Origin: Sulfurovum sp.
Lineage (GTDB): Bacteria > Campylobacterota > Campylobacteria > Campylobacterales > Sulfurovaceae
Assembly (NCBI GenBank): GCA_020726085.1
Contig: DYTG01000030.1
Span: 1-16,570 of the forward strand
Length of the DNA stretch: 16,570 bases
Reading direction: 5' to 3'
Shown here piece after piece: positions 1 to 7,505 of this stretch (its first letter is position 1; every line of letters begins with the position of its first letter). A program made the position numbers and the translations under genes. Below the pieces are notes generated by a model. It saw only the letters and a program-made list of their open reading frames with translations. It was not told the origin of the DNA and did not search any database.

Positions 1-1
1 T

Positions 2-97
2 AAGAAAAATTTAGTTTCGCTCTTTTCGGGTTGTGGTGGAATGGATATAGGTTTTCAACACCTTAGCCAAAAAACAAGAATAAAAAGCATGGAATAA
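2..97 (+). pseudogene. Relic of a DNA (cytosine-5) methyltransferase, N-terminal motif I only
   Basis: Reading from base 2, the frame gives KKNLVSLFSGCGGMDIGFQ, which is motif I (the S-adenosylmethionine-binding F-x-G-x-G loop) of DNA cytosine-5 methyltransferases, in its usual place near the N terminus. The frame then runs about a dozen more unremarkable codons and stops with TAA at 95-97. A working enzyme of this family has roughly 300 or more residues, with the PC catalytic motif and motif X downstream; none of these occurs here. A second frame stays open from 67 to a TGA at 157-159 and ends IELNLKKMIDKNET. It could be the C-terminal tail brought close by an internal deletion, but that is a guess. 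The start codon lies outside the window. The family call on the motif is firm; the reading as a decayed restriction-modification gene is inference. Confidence 0.72.
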
Positions 98-166
98 CAG
101 AGGAGTATAGACAAATAGAACTTAATTTAAAAAAGATGATAGATAAAAATGAAACGTGACTTAGTA

Positions 167-2203
167 TTAATCGCTATCTTTATCGATCATTTTAGCTTCA
201 TGGAGAAAGACGGAGGGTTCAAACTCCATCTTTTTGATTTTATCGTATTTGGCTAGGGAAAGGTAGAGGTTGTCTCTAGCGCGTGTCACGGCTACGTAAA
301 AGAGTCGTCTCTCTTCGTTGATATCCGAGCCACTTTTGGCTGCAAGTTTGCGATTAGGGAAGCGTCCATCCATCAAATCAACGACATAGACATCTTTAAA
401 CTCCAATCCTTTACTTGCATGAACGCTCAAAAGATTAACTCCCTCTCCCTCGCTTAGCTCATTGCCTCCGAGTATCATGGCGTTGATGAAACGTCCCAAC
501 TCTTGATAGTGTTTGGCAAGGTCAAGCAACAGTTTGGCTTTGCGTTCAATGCGTTCTATGGCTTGTTTTTTGCGTTCCTCATCTATCTCTCCGTTTTTGA
601 GTCGTGCACGCGATAGGGCTAATGTTTCGACGACGTAGTGATAGAGACGTGAATCAATGGCTTTTCTCAAAATCGAAGCGGGAGGATTGGAGGAGGAGAC
701 TTGCATCATCAATTCATAAAAATAATTAAGAAAGGTTACGCCCTCGTGGGTAATACGGGGATGTTTGAGCAAAGGGTGTCTTTTGATAGCATCGTAAATT
801 GCCATTGAGGTAAATCGTGCTTGAGAGCCAATCTCCAAATCATCGTCAAAGAGTCCCAGTTGCACATTTTTGGTAGGATTGAATTTGGGTAGCTCTTTTT
901 CGATGGGTTCTAGTAATCCACGCAACGCATTTCCCTTGCCAAAGTGTACCATAGAGGTAAAAAATTCTCGTGAAAGAGCCGAACCGACATTTTTGGCGTA
1001 CTCAAAAATATGGATAAATGCCATCATATCTTTGGGATTGTTGAGCAGTGCCAACGCATCAAGCAAAAACTTAATCTCTTTGGCATCAAAAAAGCTAGTG
1101 CCTCCTTTGCGACGTGAGGGGACGCTAAGCTCCCTAAGTGAGGCTTCAATCCCATCGGCACTGGAGTTGTTACGAAAAATCACAGCAACATCAGTAAAAG
1201 GCGTAGAGGAGTCTTTGATAGCTAGTGCAATCGATTGGTATTGGGCAAATAGCTCATCGTATATGAGAAGTTTGGGTTTGCTAAACTCTCCTTGACGTAC
1301 CACCTCCAAACTTTTGGGATAGATACGCTCATTGTGTTCAATGACACGATTGGCAAGTGCCAAAATAGCACTCGAAGAGCGGTAGTTTTTGGTAAGGGTA
1401 TGGATGGTTGCGTTGGGATAGCGTTTGTCAAAGGTGGAGATATTTTCGATATTAGCCCCATTAAAAGCATAAATACTTTGGTCGTAATCGCCTACGCAAA
1501 AGAGCGATTGTGAGCGTAAATCATCGATCAAAGCCCCTTGAAGAGTATTGGTATCTTGATACTCATCGACAAGTACCTCGGTAATATTGGGGCGTACATG
1601 GGTAACATACTCACGGGTTTTGAGCAACAAATCATTAAACGACAAAAAACCATACTCCTCTTTGGTGGCTTCATACTCATCAATAATACCCAAATAGATA
1701 TCCATCAAAATTTTATGCTCTTCGTATTTGTTGCCAAACCACGCTTCAAAGCTTTCAAGTGTAGCGTTTTGATAGAGATTGTATTGGTCGTAGAGGTGCG
1801 AAGCACTAAAAGGCTCAATGGGTAATCCTAGTCGCTTAAAGGCTCGTCGTTCATAAATAGAGCGAAAAAGGGTACGCAACTCATTGGGTTGTTTGAGCGA
1901 AATATCAGGATAGGCACTTTTAAGCCATCGATAACCAATAGCGTGAAACGTCCCCGATTCGATTTGGCTAATAAGTTGCGAGGGAAAAAATTTCTCCAAA
2001 CGTGCTATCATCTCTCCTGCAGCTTTGTTGGTAAAGGTAAGTAAAATGATAGTGCTAGGTTCAACGCCATTTTTGAGTAGATGGGCAATGCGTCCTACAA
2101 TCGTGGAGGTTTTGCCCGTCCCTGCACTGGCAATGACTAGATTAGCACCCAATGGCGTTGTAGCAGCTTTGAGCTGCTGGGCGTTGAGATTTGCTAAAGG
2201 CAT
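167..2203 (-). CDS. uvrD: UvrD/Rep/PcrA-type superfamily 1 DNA helicase
   Basis: A 678-aa ATP-dependent 3'-5' DNA helicase, expected to act in excision and mismatch repair and in clearing blocked forks. The SF1A motifs appear in order: Q motif near residues 6-10 (LNAQQ), Walker A ASAGTGKTST at 25-34, motif Ia LLTFTNKAAGEM at about 54-65, Walker B VDEYQDTN at 212-219, motif III VGDYDQSIYAFNGA at 237-250, motif IV NYRSS at 273-277, motif V VHASKGLEF at 594-602 and motif VI FYVAVTRARDNL at 635-646. The length is slightly short of E. coli UvrD (about 720 aa). The ATG overlaps the TAA of the upstream gene by one base (TAATG), so the two are probably translationally coupled. The stop lies 7 bp from the end of the possible tail of the methyltransferase relic. 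A QLGLF pentapeptide at 448-452 resembles the beta-clamp-binding motif. UvrD, PcrA and Rep cannot be separated with certainty here; uvrD is used as the family name. Confidence 0.93.
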   Translation of the reverse strand: MPLANLNAQQLKAATTPLGANLVIASAGTGKTSTIVGRIAHLLKNGVEPSTIILLTFTNKAAGEMIARLEKFFPSQLISQIESGTFHAIGYRWLKSAYPDISLKQPNELRTLFRSIYERRAFKRLGLPIEPFSASHLYDQYNLYQNATLESFEAWFGNKYEEHKILMDIYLGIIDEYEATKEEYGFLSFNDLLLKTREYVTHVRPNITEVLVDEYQDTNTLQGALIDDLRSQSLFCVGDYDQSIYAFNGANIENISTFDKRYPNATIHTLTKNYRSSSAILALANRVIEHNERIYPKSLEVVRQGEFSKPKLLIYDELFAQYQSIALAIKDSSTPFTDVAVIFRNNSSADGIEASLRELSVPSRRKGGTSFFDAKEIKFLLDALALLNNPKDMMAFIHIFEYAKNVGSALSREFFTSMVHFGKGNALRGLLEPIEKELPKFNPTKNVQLGLFDDDLEIGSQARFTSMAIYDAIKRHPLLKHPRITHEGVTFLNYFYELMMQVSSSNPPASILRKAIDSRLYHYVVETLALSRARLKNGEIDEERKKQAIERIERKAKLLLDLAKHYQELGRFINAMILGGNELSEGEGVNLLSVHASKGLEFKDVYVVDLMDGRFPNRKLAAKSGSDINEERRLFYVAVTRARDNLYLSLAKYDKIKKMEFEPSVFLHEAKMIDKDSD

Positions 2204-2730
2204 TAAAGCTCTATCGTAATAGGCTCATCAAGACGCTCAATAAGCTCTTCGTAGTGTTCTAGCGTCTGAAAGGCCTTTTCGTATCGCCATCGTAAGACAA
2301 ATTCGATAATATCGTTTTTGAGTTCAGGTTCGAGCGTTTGTGCTTTTCCAAAGTAGCCCAAAGAGACATTTTTTGCCTTTTTTTTGCCATTTTTATCGGG
2401 TTCGTAGGTAATGGCGATGATTTGGATGTATTTACCATCTCGCACATCGCCAAAATCCTCATCTTTGAGACCAATCCCACTAAGATTCATTGCTTTGTAG
2501 ATAAAAATCTCGCCAAAATCGGGCGATTTTTCATAGATGTTTAATTTGATGTAGAGATCATTAACCTTTTTGATGTTGCCATGACGTATGGCTTTGATAT
2601 GATCTTTGGGTGAGGGCTGCTCATGCTTTTGAGTGTTGCCTCTATCGATTCTCTTAAAATTTTCTTTAAGAGCAATCTTCTCATCAATTCGCTGGGTAAG
2701 TTCTTTAATTCTATCGATACTACCTACCAT
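2203..2730 (-). CDS. Conserved-looking hypothetical protein upstream of uvrD
   Basis: I do not recognise this 175-aa family. The frame stays open to 2769, but I place the start at the ATG at 2728-2730 because a purine-rich AGAGAGGGG lies four bases upstream (2735-2743) and the 13 residues before it look like untranslated sequence. The N-terminal ~28 residues are charged and heptad-like (GSIDRIKELTQRIDEKIALKENF), so a short coiled coil is likely. Residues ~56-130 alternate hydrophobic and polar positions as in a beta-rich domain and contain a lysine-rich loop (PDKNGKKKAKN, 111-121). The C terminus (135-168) looks helical and acidic. There is no signal peptide or membrane segment, so it is probably cytoplasmic. 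The stop overlaps the helicase start by one base, so it is co-transcribed with uvrD; a role in nucleic-acid metabolism is only an inference from that. Confidence 0.7.
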   Translation of the reverse strand: MVGSIDRIKELTQRIDEKIALKENFKRIDRGNTQKHEQPSPKDHIKAIRHGNIKKVNDLYIKLNIYEKSPDFGEIFIYKAMNLSGIGLKDEDFGDVRDGKYIQIIAITYEPDKNGKKKAKNVSLGYFGKAQTLEPELKNDIIEFVLRWRYEKAFQTLEHYEELIERLDEPITIEL

Positions 2731-2776
2731 AAAACCCCTCTCTTTACACACACATACTAAACTCAACACATCTTCG

Positions 2777-2790
2777 ATATTATATAATAT
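2777..2790. promoter_or_regulatory. Palindromic -10 region readable on both strands
   Basis: ATATTATATAATAT is a perfect 14-bp palindrome. It contains TATAAT on the plus strand (2783-2788) and on the minus strand (2784-2779). The minus-strand box lies at a suitable distance to start the transcript of the 175-aa gene and uvrD, with a leader of about 40 nt. The plus-strand box could fire toward murA. Neither has a good -35 hexamer, which is usual for this lineage. Use as a promoter is inferred from the match and position only. Confidence 0.5.
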
Positions 2791-2846
2791 AACAACCCAT
2801 TACATCCTTAATAGTTGTAAATATAATCTACTAAATGGTTAAAAAG

Positions 2847-2852
2847 TATAAT
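2847..2852 (+). promoter_or_regulatory. -10 box (TATAAT) of the likely murA promoter
   Basis: A perfect TATAAT sits 24 bp before the terminal repeat of the element at 2876-3009 and about 185 bp before the murA start. If used, the transcript begins near 2858 and carries the whole element in its leader. There is no clear -35 box. The plus-strand TATAAT at 2783-2788 is an alternative or additional start. Confidence 0.45.
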
Positions 2853-2875
2853 TTCGATAGAATTTCATATCAAAA

Positions 2876-3009
2876 ACTGACCTTACGTACTTAAAGTGCG
2901 TAAAACCTTGTCGCTCTCCCGCTGTGTGGGTAGCTTCAGGGGGTTGCAAGGGACACTTGTGTCCCTGCCAAAAGTAGGGGCTTTGCTCCTATTTTTGCGT
3001 AACATCAGT
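2876..3009. repeat. Hairpin-rich, MITE-like element with imperfect terminal inverted repeats
   Basis: The block is GC-richer than its AT-rich flanks. Its ends, ACTGACCTTACGTA (2876-2889) and TGCGTAACATCAGT (2996-3009), are inverted repeats matching at 11 of 14 positions. Inside are several stem-loops: TTACGTAC/GTGCGTAA (2883-2890 with 2896-2903, one G-T pair), GGGACAC/GTGTCCC (2950-2965, nearly a full palindrome) and TAGGGGC/GCTCCTA (2975-2981 with 2985-2991, one G-T pair). A weaker CCCGC/GTGGG pair lies between. No transposase and no second copy is in the window, so mobility is not shown. The layout fits a small non-autonomous repeat or a structured leader RNA. It lies entirely between the likely murA promoter and the murA start. 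Confidence 0.5.
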
Positions 3010-3036
3010 AAAAAAAGTATTGAAGCAGGATGGATA

Positions 3037-4341
3037 ATGGATTATTTAACAATAGAAGGCGGTGCCAAACTCAGTGGGAGTGTTATAATTAGTGGCTCCA
3101 AAAATGCAGCTTTGCCCGTCATTGCAGCGACGCTATTGAGTGACAAAGATATTACACTTGAGAATTTACCCAATGTGGTGGATATTAAAACGCTTCTTAA
3201 GCTTGTAGAGATGCTTGGAGGCAAAGTGAGTTACCATGATAATCACAGTGTCACCATCAACAACCGCTCCATTAGCTCCACAAAAGCCGTTTATGAGATC
3301 GTTTCACAAATGCGTGCGTCCATTTTGGTATTAGGTCCTCTGTTGGCTCGTTTTGGAGAGTGTGAGGTCTCTTTGCCTGGTGGATGTGCTATTGGGCAAC
3401 GTCCTATTGATTTGCATCTCAAAGCACTTGAAGCCATGGGTGCAATCATTGAAATCAAAAACGGATACGTTCGAGCAAGTGCCCCCGATGGTTTAAAGGG
3501 TGCAAAGATTGTTTTTGATAAGATTACCGTAGGAGGAAGCGAAAACGCTATTATGGCAGCAGCGCTTGCTCATGGGACAACGACTATCATCAATGCAGCC
3601 AAAGAACCTGAAGTGGTACAACTGTGCGAAATATTGGTCGATGGAGGAATTGATATTCGAGGTATAGGTAGCAGTGAGATTACTATTGAGGGTAGTAGGG
3701 GCAAAGCCATTGATTTTAAAACGCCTATCACTATCATCCCCGATAGAATTGAAGCGGGTACTTATTTGTGTGCAGGTGCTATAACAAAATCTTCTATTAC
3801 ACTCAAAAAGGTCAATGCCCAACACATCAAAGCCTCTATTGATAAACTCGAATCGATGGGGTGTCAATTTGATATTAGCGATGATGAAGTAACCATTTAT
3901 CCGCCAGAAGTACTTATCTCGGCTAATATCACCACAACCGAATACCCAGGCTTTCCTACCGATATGCAAGCCCAATTTATGGCTTTGGCGATTGTTTCCA
4001 AAGGCGATACACTTATTGAGGAGCGACTCTTTGAAAATCGCTTTATGCACGTAAGCGAACTCAATCGTTTGGGCGCTGATATTTGGCTCAAAGGCAACAT
4101 TGCAGCGATACATCAAGTCGATGAACTCAACGGTGCGGATGTTATGGCGACTGATTTAAGGGCTAGTTCGGCACTCGTATTGGCAGCTTTGATTGCCAAA
4201 GGATACACCAATATTCACCGCATCTATCATCTCGATAGAGGATACGAGGATTTGGAAGGAAAACTCAGTGTCTTGGGGGCAAAAATCTCTCGCAACGGAC
4301 AAGAAGCATCTCACAACAACGCTCGTAGTCATTACCTTTAA
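3037..4341 (+). CDS. murA: UDP-N-acetylglucosamine 1-carboxyvinyltransferase MurA
   Basis: This cytoplasmic enzyme transfers enolpyruvate from PEP to UDP-GlcNAc, the first committed step of peptidoglycan synthesis. Seen in the 434-aa product: the N-terminal GSKNAALP with Lys22 and Asn23, the catalytic-loop cysteine Cys117 in PGGCAIGQRP, the general-base aspartate Asp309 in YPGFPTDMQAQFMAL, and the C-terminal HLDRGYEDLEGKL with Arg401. Having Cys at the PEP-binding position predicts fosfomycin sensitivity as in the usual enzyme. The frame is open back to a GTG at 2896, but the ATG at 3037 is preferred: AGGA lies six bases upstream, the protein then begins exactly where the family does (MDYLTIEGG), and the extra 47 residues would be translated from the hairpin element. 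Length is close to the usual ~420; the last ~15 residues (GQEASHNNARSHYL) are an unremarkable polar tail. Confidence 0.97.
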   Translation: MDYLTIEGGAKLSGSVIISGSKNAALPVIAATLLSDKDITLENLPNVVDIKTLLKLVEMLGGKVSYHDNHSVTINNRSISSTKAVYEIVSQMRASILVLGPLLARFGECEVSLPGGCAIGQRPIDLHLKALEAMGAIIEIKNGYVRASAPDGLKGAKIVFDKITVGGSENAIMAAALAHGTTTIINAAKEPEVVQLCEILVDGGIDIRGIGSSEITIEGSRGKAIDFKTPITIIPDRIEAGTYLCAGAITKSSITLKKVNAQHIKASIDKLESMGCQFDISDDEVTIYPPEVLISANITTTEYPGFPTDMQAQFMALAIVSKGDTLIEERLFENRFMHVSELNRLGADIWLKGNIAAIHQVDELNGADVMATDLRASSALVLAALIAKGYTNIHRIYHLDRGYEDLEGKLSVLGAKISRNGQEASHNNARSHYL

Positions 4342-4352
4342 AAGATAAAATT

Positions 4353-4369
4353 TCTCTCTTTTAGAGAGA
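4353..4369 (+). terminator. Short stem-loop after murA, possible terminator
   Basis: TCTCTCT pairs with AGAGAGA around a TTT loop, a perfect 7-bp stem starting 11 bases after the murA stop. It is not followed by a run of T, so termination would be weak or Rho-assisted. It is placed where a terminator between murA and ccsBA would be expected. Confidence 0.35.
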
Positions 4370-4405
4370 CAAACTCCAAAATTGAACTATTGATTAATCA
4401 AATTA

Positions 4406-4414
4406 TGCTATTAT
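4406..4414 (+). promoter_or_regulatory. Extended -10 promoter of ccsBA
   Basis: TGC followed by TATTAT (4409-4414) is an extended -10 element 31 bp before the ccsBA start. A 12-bp palindrome, TTGATTAATCAA (4390-4401), sits just upstream in the -35 area and could be a regulator site. The ccsBA ribosome binding site is GGTAGG at 4435-4440, five bases before the ATG. Confidence 0.42.
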
Positions 4415-4445
4415 CTTTTCCAAAACTCAATTATGGTAGGCAATA

Positions 4446-7400
4446 ATGATTATTATTAAACAGATATTTTCGATGAAAGTTGCGGTGATTTTACTCTTTG
4501 TATTTGCGATTGCTATTGGCAGTGCAACCTTTATAGAAAACGATTACGGTACGCAAAGTGCTAGGGCATTGGTTTACAATGCCACATGGTTTGAGGCGTT
4601 GCTGATTTTTATCACCTTGACGCTGATTTTTAATATCTATCGCTTCAAGATGTACAAACGCTCCAAATGGGCAGTGCTGACGTTTCATGTCGCTTTTATT
4701 TTGATTGCTATTGGGGCGGGAATGACACGCTATATCGGCTTTGAGGGCGTGATGAGCATTCGTGAGGGGGCTACAGCTTCGATAATGATGAGCGATGTGA
4801 TGCTGTTGCAAATCCATACTCCAAAAGAGCAACACGAAAAGGTACTCTATCTCTCCTCCATGGGCAAAAACCATCTCAAAGAAAATATCAACATAGAGGG
4901 CAAAGAGATAGAGGTAGAGCTTCTTGAATATTTGCCCAATGCAAGTAATAAGATTGAAGAGAATAACGGTAGTGGCGTTGTGGAGATGATGCTCTCTTTT
5001 GATGGGGGTTCAACGACTGTTATGCTTCAAAAAGGGGATGTTTACGAGGCTGATAATTTTGTGGTGAGCTTTGAGAAAGCCATAACAAGCGACAAAAAGA
5101 TACTTGCCATCTATGAACACAACGGAAGCCTTGTCGTAAACTCTCCTTATGATTTCAAAACCCTCAATATGGACACACAACAAGAGGGTAATATCACAAA
5201 AGGTGACGCTATCGCTCTTGCCAATCGTATGCTCTATCAATTTGAGGAGAGTGGAATGGTCATCAAAAAATACTACCCTAAAGGCTCGCTTGCCCTTGCT
5301 TCGGGTTCTATCAAACCTCAAGCGGGTATGCCCGACCTCATTAGACTCAAACTCAGTTGCGTCAATGAGAGCCAAAGCGTTGCCTTAAAAGGAACACAGG
5401 GGAGTGTAGGAGAGTTTGAGCGTGTAAGTTTGTGTGGTGAGAGTTTAAATCTGCGTTACGGAGTCAAAATGATTACGTTGCCCTTTTCTATCAAATTGGA
5501 GGATTTTGTTATGGATAGATACCCAGGTTCTAATACCCCCTCCTCCTACTCTAGCCATGTAGCGGTTGTTGATTCAGAACAACAGATCAATATGCCCTAT
5601 CATATCTATATGAACCATATTTTGGAGTATCGAGACTACAAGTTTTTTCAATCCTCTTACGATCAAGACGAAAAAGGCACAGTCCTTTCGGTCAATCACG
5701 ACCCAGGTACGCTTCCTACTTATGTGGGATACTTTTTGTTGATAGTGGGTATGGTATGGGTACTCTTTGCCAAAAATGGACGCTTTCAAGCTCTTCTTCG
5801 CTCCACAAGAGAGTTGCAAAAGGGAGCTTTGGCTTTTGCTTTGATGGTTGTATTTTTGGGACACACACCGCTTAAGGCCAATGAGGTAGCTATTAGCAAA
5901 ATCCATGCTACCAAATTTGGAGAGCTAATCGTTCAAGATGCACAAGGACGCATGAAACCTCTTGATACCCTCTCCAAGCAAATCATGACCAAAATAACCC
6001 GCAAGAGTACTTTTTTGGGACTTGATTCCAATCAACTCCTTTTGGGGATGATTATCGCTCCAGAGGCTTTTCAGGATAAACCCATGATTAAAATCGGACA
6101 CCCCTCAATCGCCCAAAAACTAGGATTTAACACAACCCAAAAATACCTACGTTTTAGTGATTTTTTTGCTGATAATATGAAAACCTACAAACTCTACGAC
6201 GATATTATGGTAGCCAACCGTAAACGCCCCATTGAGCGAAGTACTTATGACAAAGAGATTATCAAAGTCGATGAGCGTATCAACATCTCCTACATGGTCT
6301 ATACAGGTTCGCTGATACGCATTTTTCCCAAACCCAACGACAGCAACAATCTCTGGCTCTCTCCCATGGATGCTATGAAAGATTTTGAAGCCAAAGATGC
6401 CCAAATGGTACAGCTTATGACGATGAACTATTTCCAAGGGATTGAAAAAGGTATCAAAGAGGGAGATTATACCAAAGCCAATGAGGCGTTAGGCTTTATA
6501 GAGCAATTCCAACAAAAATACGGCAAAGCGGTAGTACCAAGCCAAACGCACGTTAAGCTTGAAATTCTCTACAACAATCTCAATCTCTTTGGCCGTCTAA
6601 CGCCTATCTATATTTTGGTGGGACTTGTGTTACTTATTTTATCCTTTATTCATATTCTTAAACCCAACTTTAATCTAAGACGCTACACACGCATTGTGCT
6701 TTATATTATTGTCTTTGGATTTATGATTCACACGCTAGGTCTTTCTATTCGTTGGTACATTTCGGGTCATGCTCCGTGGTCAAATGCTTATGAATCGATT
6801 GTCTATATCGCATGGGCTACGGTACTAGCGGGGTTTATGTTTATGAAAAACTCACCTATTACCCTAGCCTCTACTTCGATTTTGGCGGGTGTTTTGCTCT
6901 TTGTGGCACATTTAAACTGGCTTGACCCTCAAATTACTACCCTTATGCCTGTACTTAAATCCTATTGGCTTATGATTCACGTTGCCGTCATTACGGCAAG
7001 TTACGGCTTTTTGGGGCTTGGGGCATTGTTGGCGTTTATTACCTTCATTCTTTATCTATTGATCAACGATAGTAACGTAGAGAGTATCAAACGCTCCATC
7101 AAAGAACTCACCAAAATCAATGAAATGTCGCTTATTATTGGTTTGATTATGCTTACGATTGGCAACTTTTTGGGAGGCGTTTGGGCCAATGAGAGTTGGG
7201 GACGCTATTGGGGATGGGATCCCAAAGAGACATGGGCAGCGGTGACGATTTTGGTTTACGCTGTGGTACTCCATTTGCGTTTTGTTCCCAAAATGAACTC
7301 TATTTTTGTCTATAATGTTGCTTCGCTTTTGGCATACAGCAGTGTCATTATGACCTATTTTGGAGTCAATTTTTACCTTTCGGGTCTGCACTCCTACGCT

Positions 7401-7502
7401 GCGGGCGATCCTTTGCCTATACCTGCGTGGGTAATGCCCTCCATTGTCATAATATTTGCTATTATCGTGACGGCTTTGTTTAAACGCAAAAGGATTGAAT
7501 AG
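4446..7502 (+). CDS. ccsBA: Fused cytochrome c synthase CcsBA (System II heme attachment)
   Basis: A 1018-aa polytopic inner-membrane protein that exports heme and joins it to CXXCH cysteines of apocytochromes c in the periplasm. The N-terminal half is ResB/CcsB-like: membrane segments near 11-30, 47-64 and 75-92 (with His81 inside the third), then a large periplasmic domain to about 420 and a segment near 424-442. A further hydrophobic stretch lies near 460-478, then a second periplasmic region to about 717. The C-terminal half is CcsA/ResC-like, with the tryptophan-rich heme-handling WWD signature from Trp913 to Trp930 (VWANESWGRYWGWDPKETW). Candidate heme-ligand histidines are His81 and His943 in membrane segments and His845 and His982 near the periplasmic face, spaced as the family expects. 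Full fusion of the two halves is typical of Campylobacterota; many other bacteria have two genes. It stands alone, convergent with the next gene 3 bp away. Confidence 0.97.
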   Translation: MIIIKQIFSMKVAVILLFVFAIAIGSATFIENDYGTQSARALVYNATWFEALLIFITLTLIFNIYRFKMYKRSKWAVLTFHVAFILIAIGAGMTRYIGFEGVMSIREGATASIMMSDVMLLQIHTPKEQHEKVLYLSSMGKNHLKENINIEGKEIEVELLEYLPNASNKIEENNGSGVVEMMLSFDGGSTTVMLQKGDVYEADNFVVSFEKAITSDKKILAIYEHNGSLVVNSPYDFKTLNMDTQQEGNITKGDAIALANRMLYQFEESGMVIKKYYPKGSLALASGSIKPQAGMPDLIRLKLSCVNESQSVALKGTQGSVGEFERVSLCGESLNLRYGVKMITLPFSIKLEDFVMDRYPGSNTPSSYSSHVAVVDSEQQINMPYHIYMNHILEYRDYKFFQSSYDQDEKGTVLSVNHDPGTLPTYVGYFLLIVGMVWVLFAKNGRFQALLRSTRELQKGALAFALMVVFLGHTPLKANEVAISKIHATKFGELIVQDAQGRMKPLDTLSKQIMTKITRKSTFLGLDSNQLLLGMIIAPEAFQDKPMIKIGHPSIAQKLGFNTTQKYLRFSDFFADNMKTYKLYDDIMVANRKRPIERSTYDKEIIKVDERINISYMVYTGSLIRIFPKPNDSNNLWLSPMDAMKDFEAKDAQMVQLMTMNYFQGIEKGIKEGDYTKANEALGFIEQFQQKYGKAVVPSQTHVKLEILYNNLNLFGRLTPIYILVGLVLLILSFIHILKPNFNLRRYTRIVLYIIVFGFMIHTLGLSIRWYISGHAPWSNAYESIVYIAWATVLAGFMFMKNSPITLASTSILAGVLLFVAHLNWLDPQITTLMPVLKSYWLMIHVAVITASYGFLGLGALLAFITFILYLLINDSNVESIKRSIKELTKINEMSLIIGLIMLTIGNFLGGVWANESWGRYWGWDPKETWAAVTILVYAVVLHLRFVPKMNSIFVYNVASLLAYSSVIMTYFGVNFYLSGLHSYAAGDPLPIPAWVMPSIVIIFAIIVTALFKRKRIE

Positions 7503-7505
7503 GTT

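Noticed and set aside
2731..2769. N-terminal 13-residue extension of the 175-aa protein
   Set aside because: The strong ribosome binding site lies inside this stretch, four bases before the internal ATG, so translation should begin at 2730.
3493..4116. A 207-codon open frame on the minus strand inside murA
   Set aside because: It lies wholly within the well-supported murA gene, resembles no known protein, has a Cys/Asn/Ile-heavy composition typical of antisense translation, and has no ribosome binding site.
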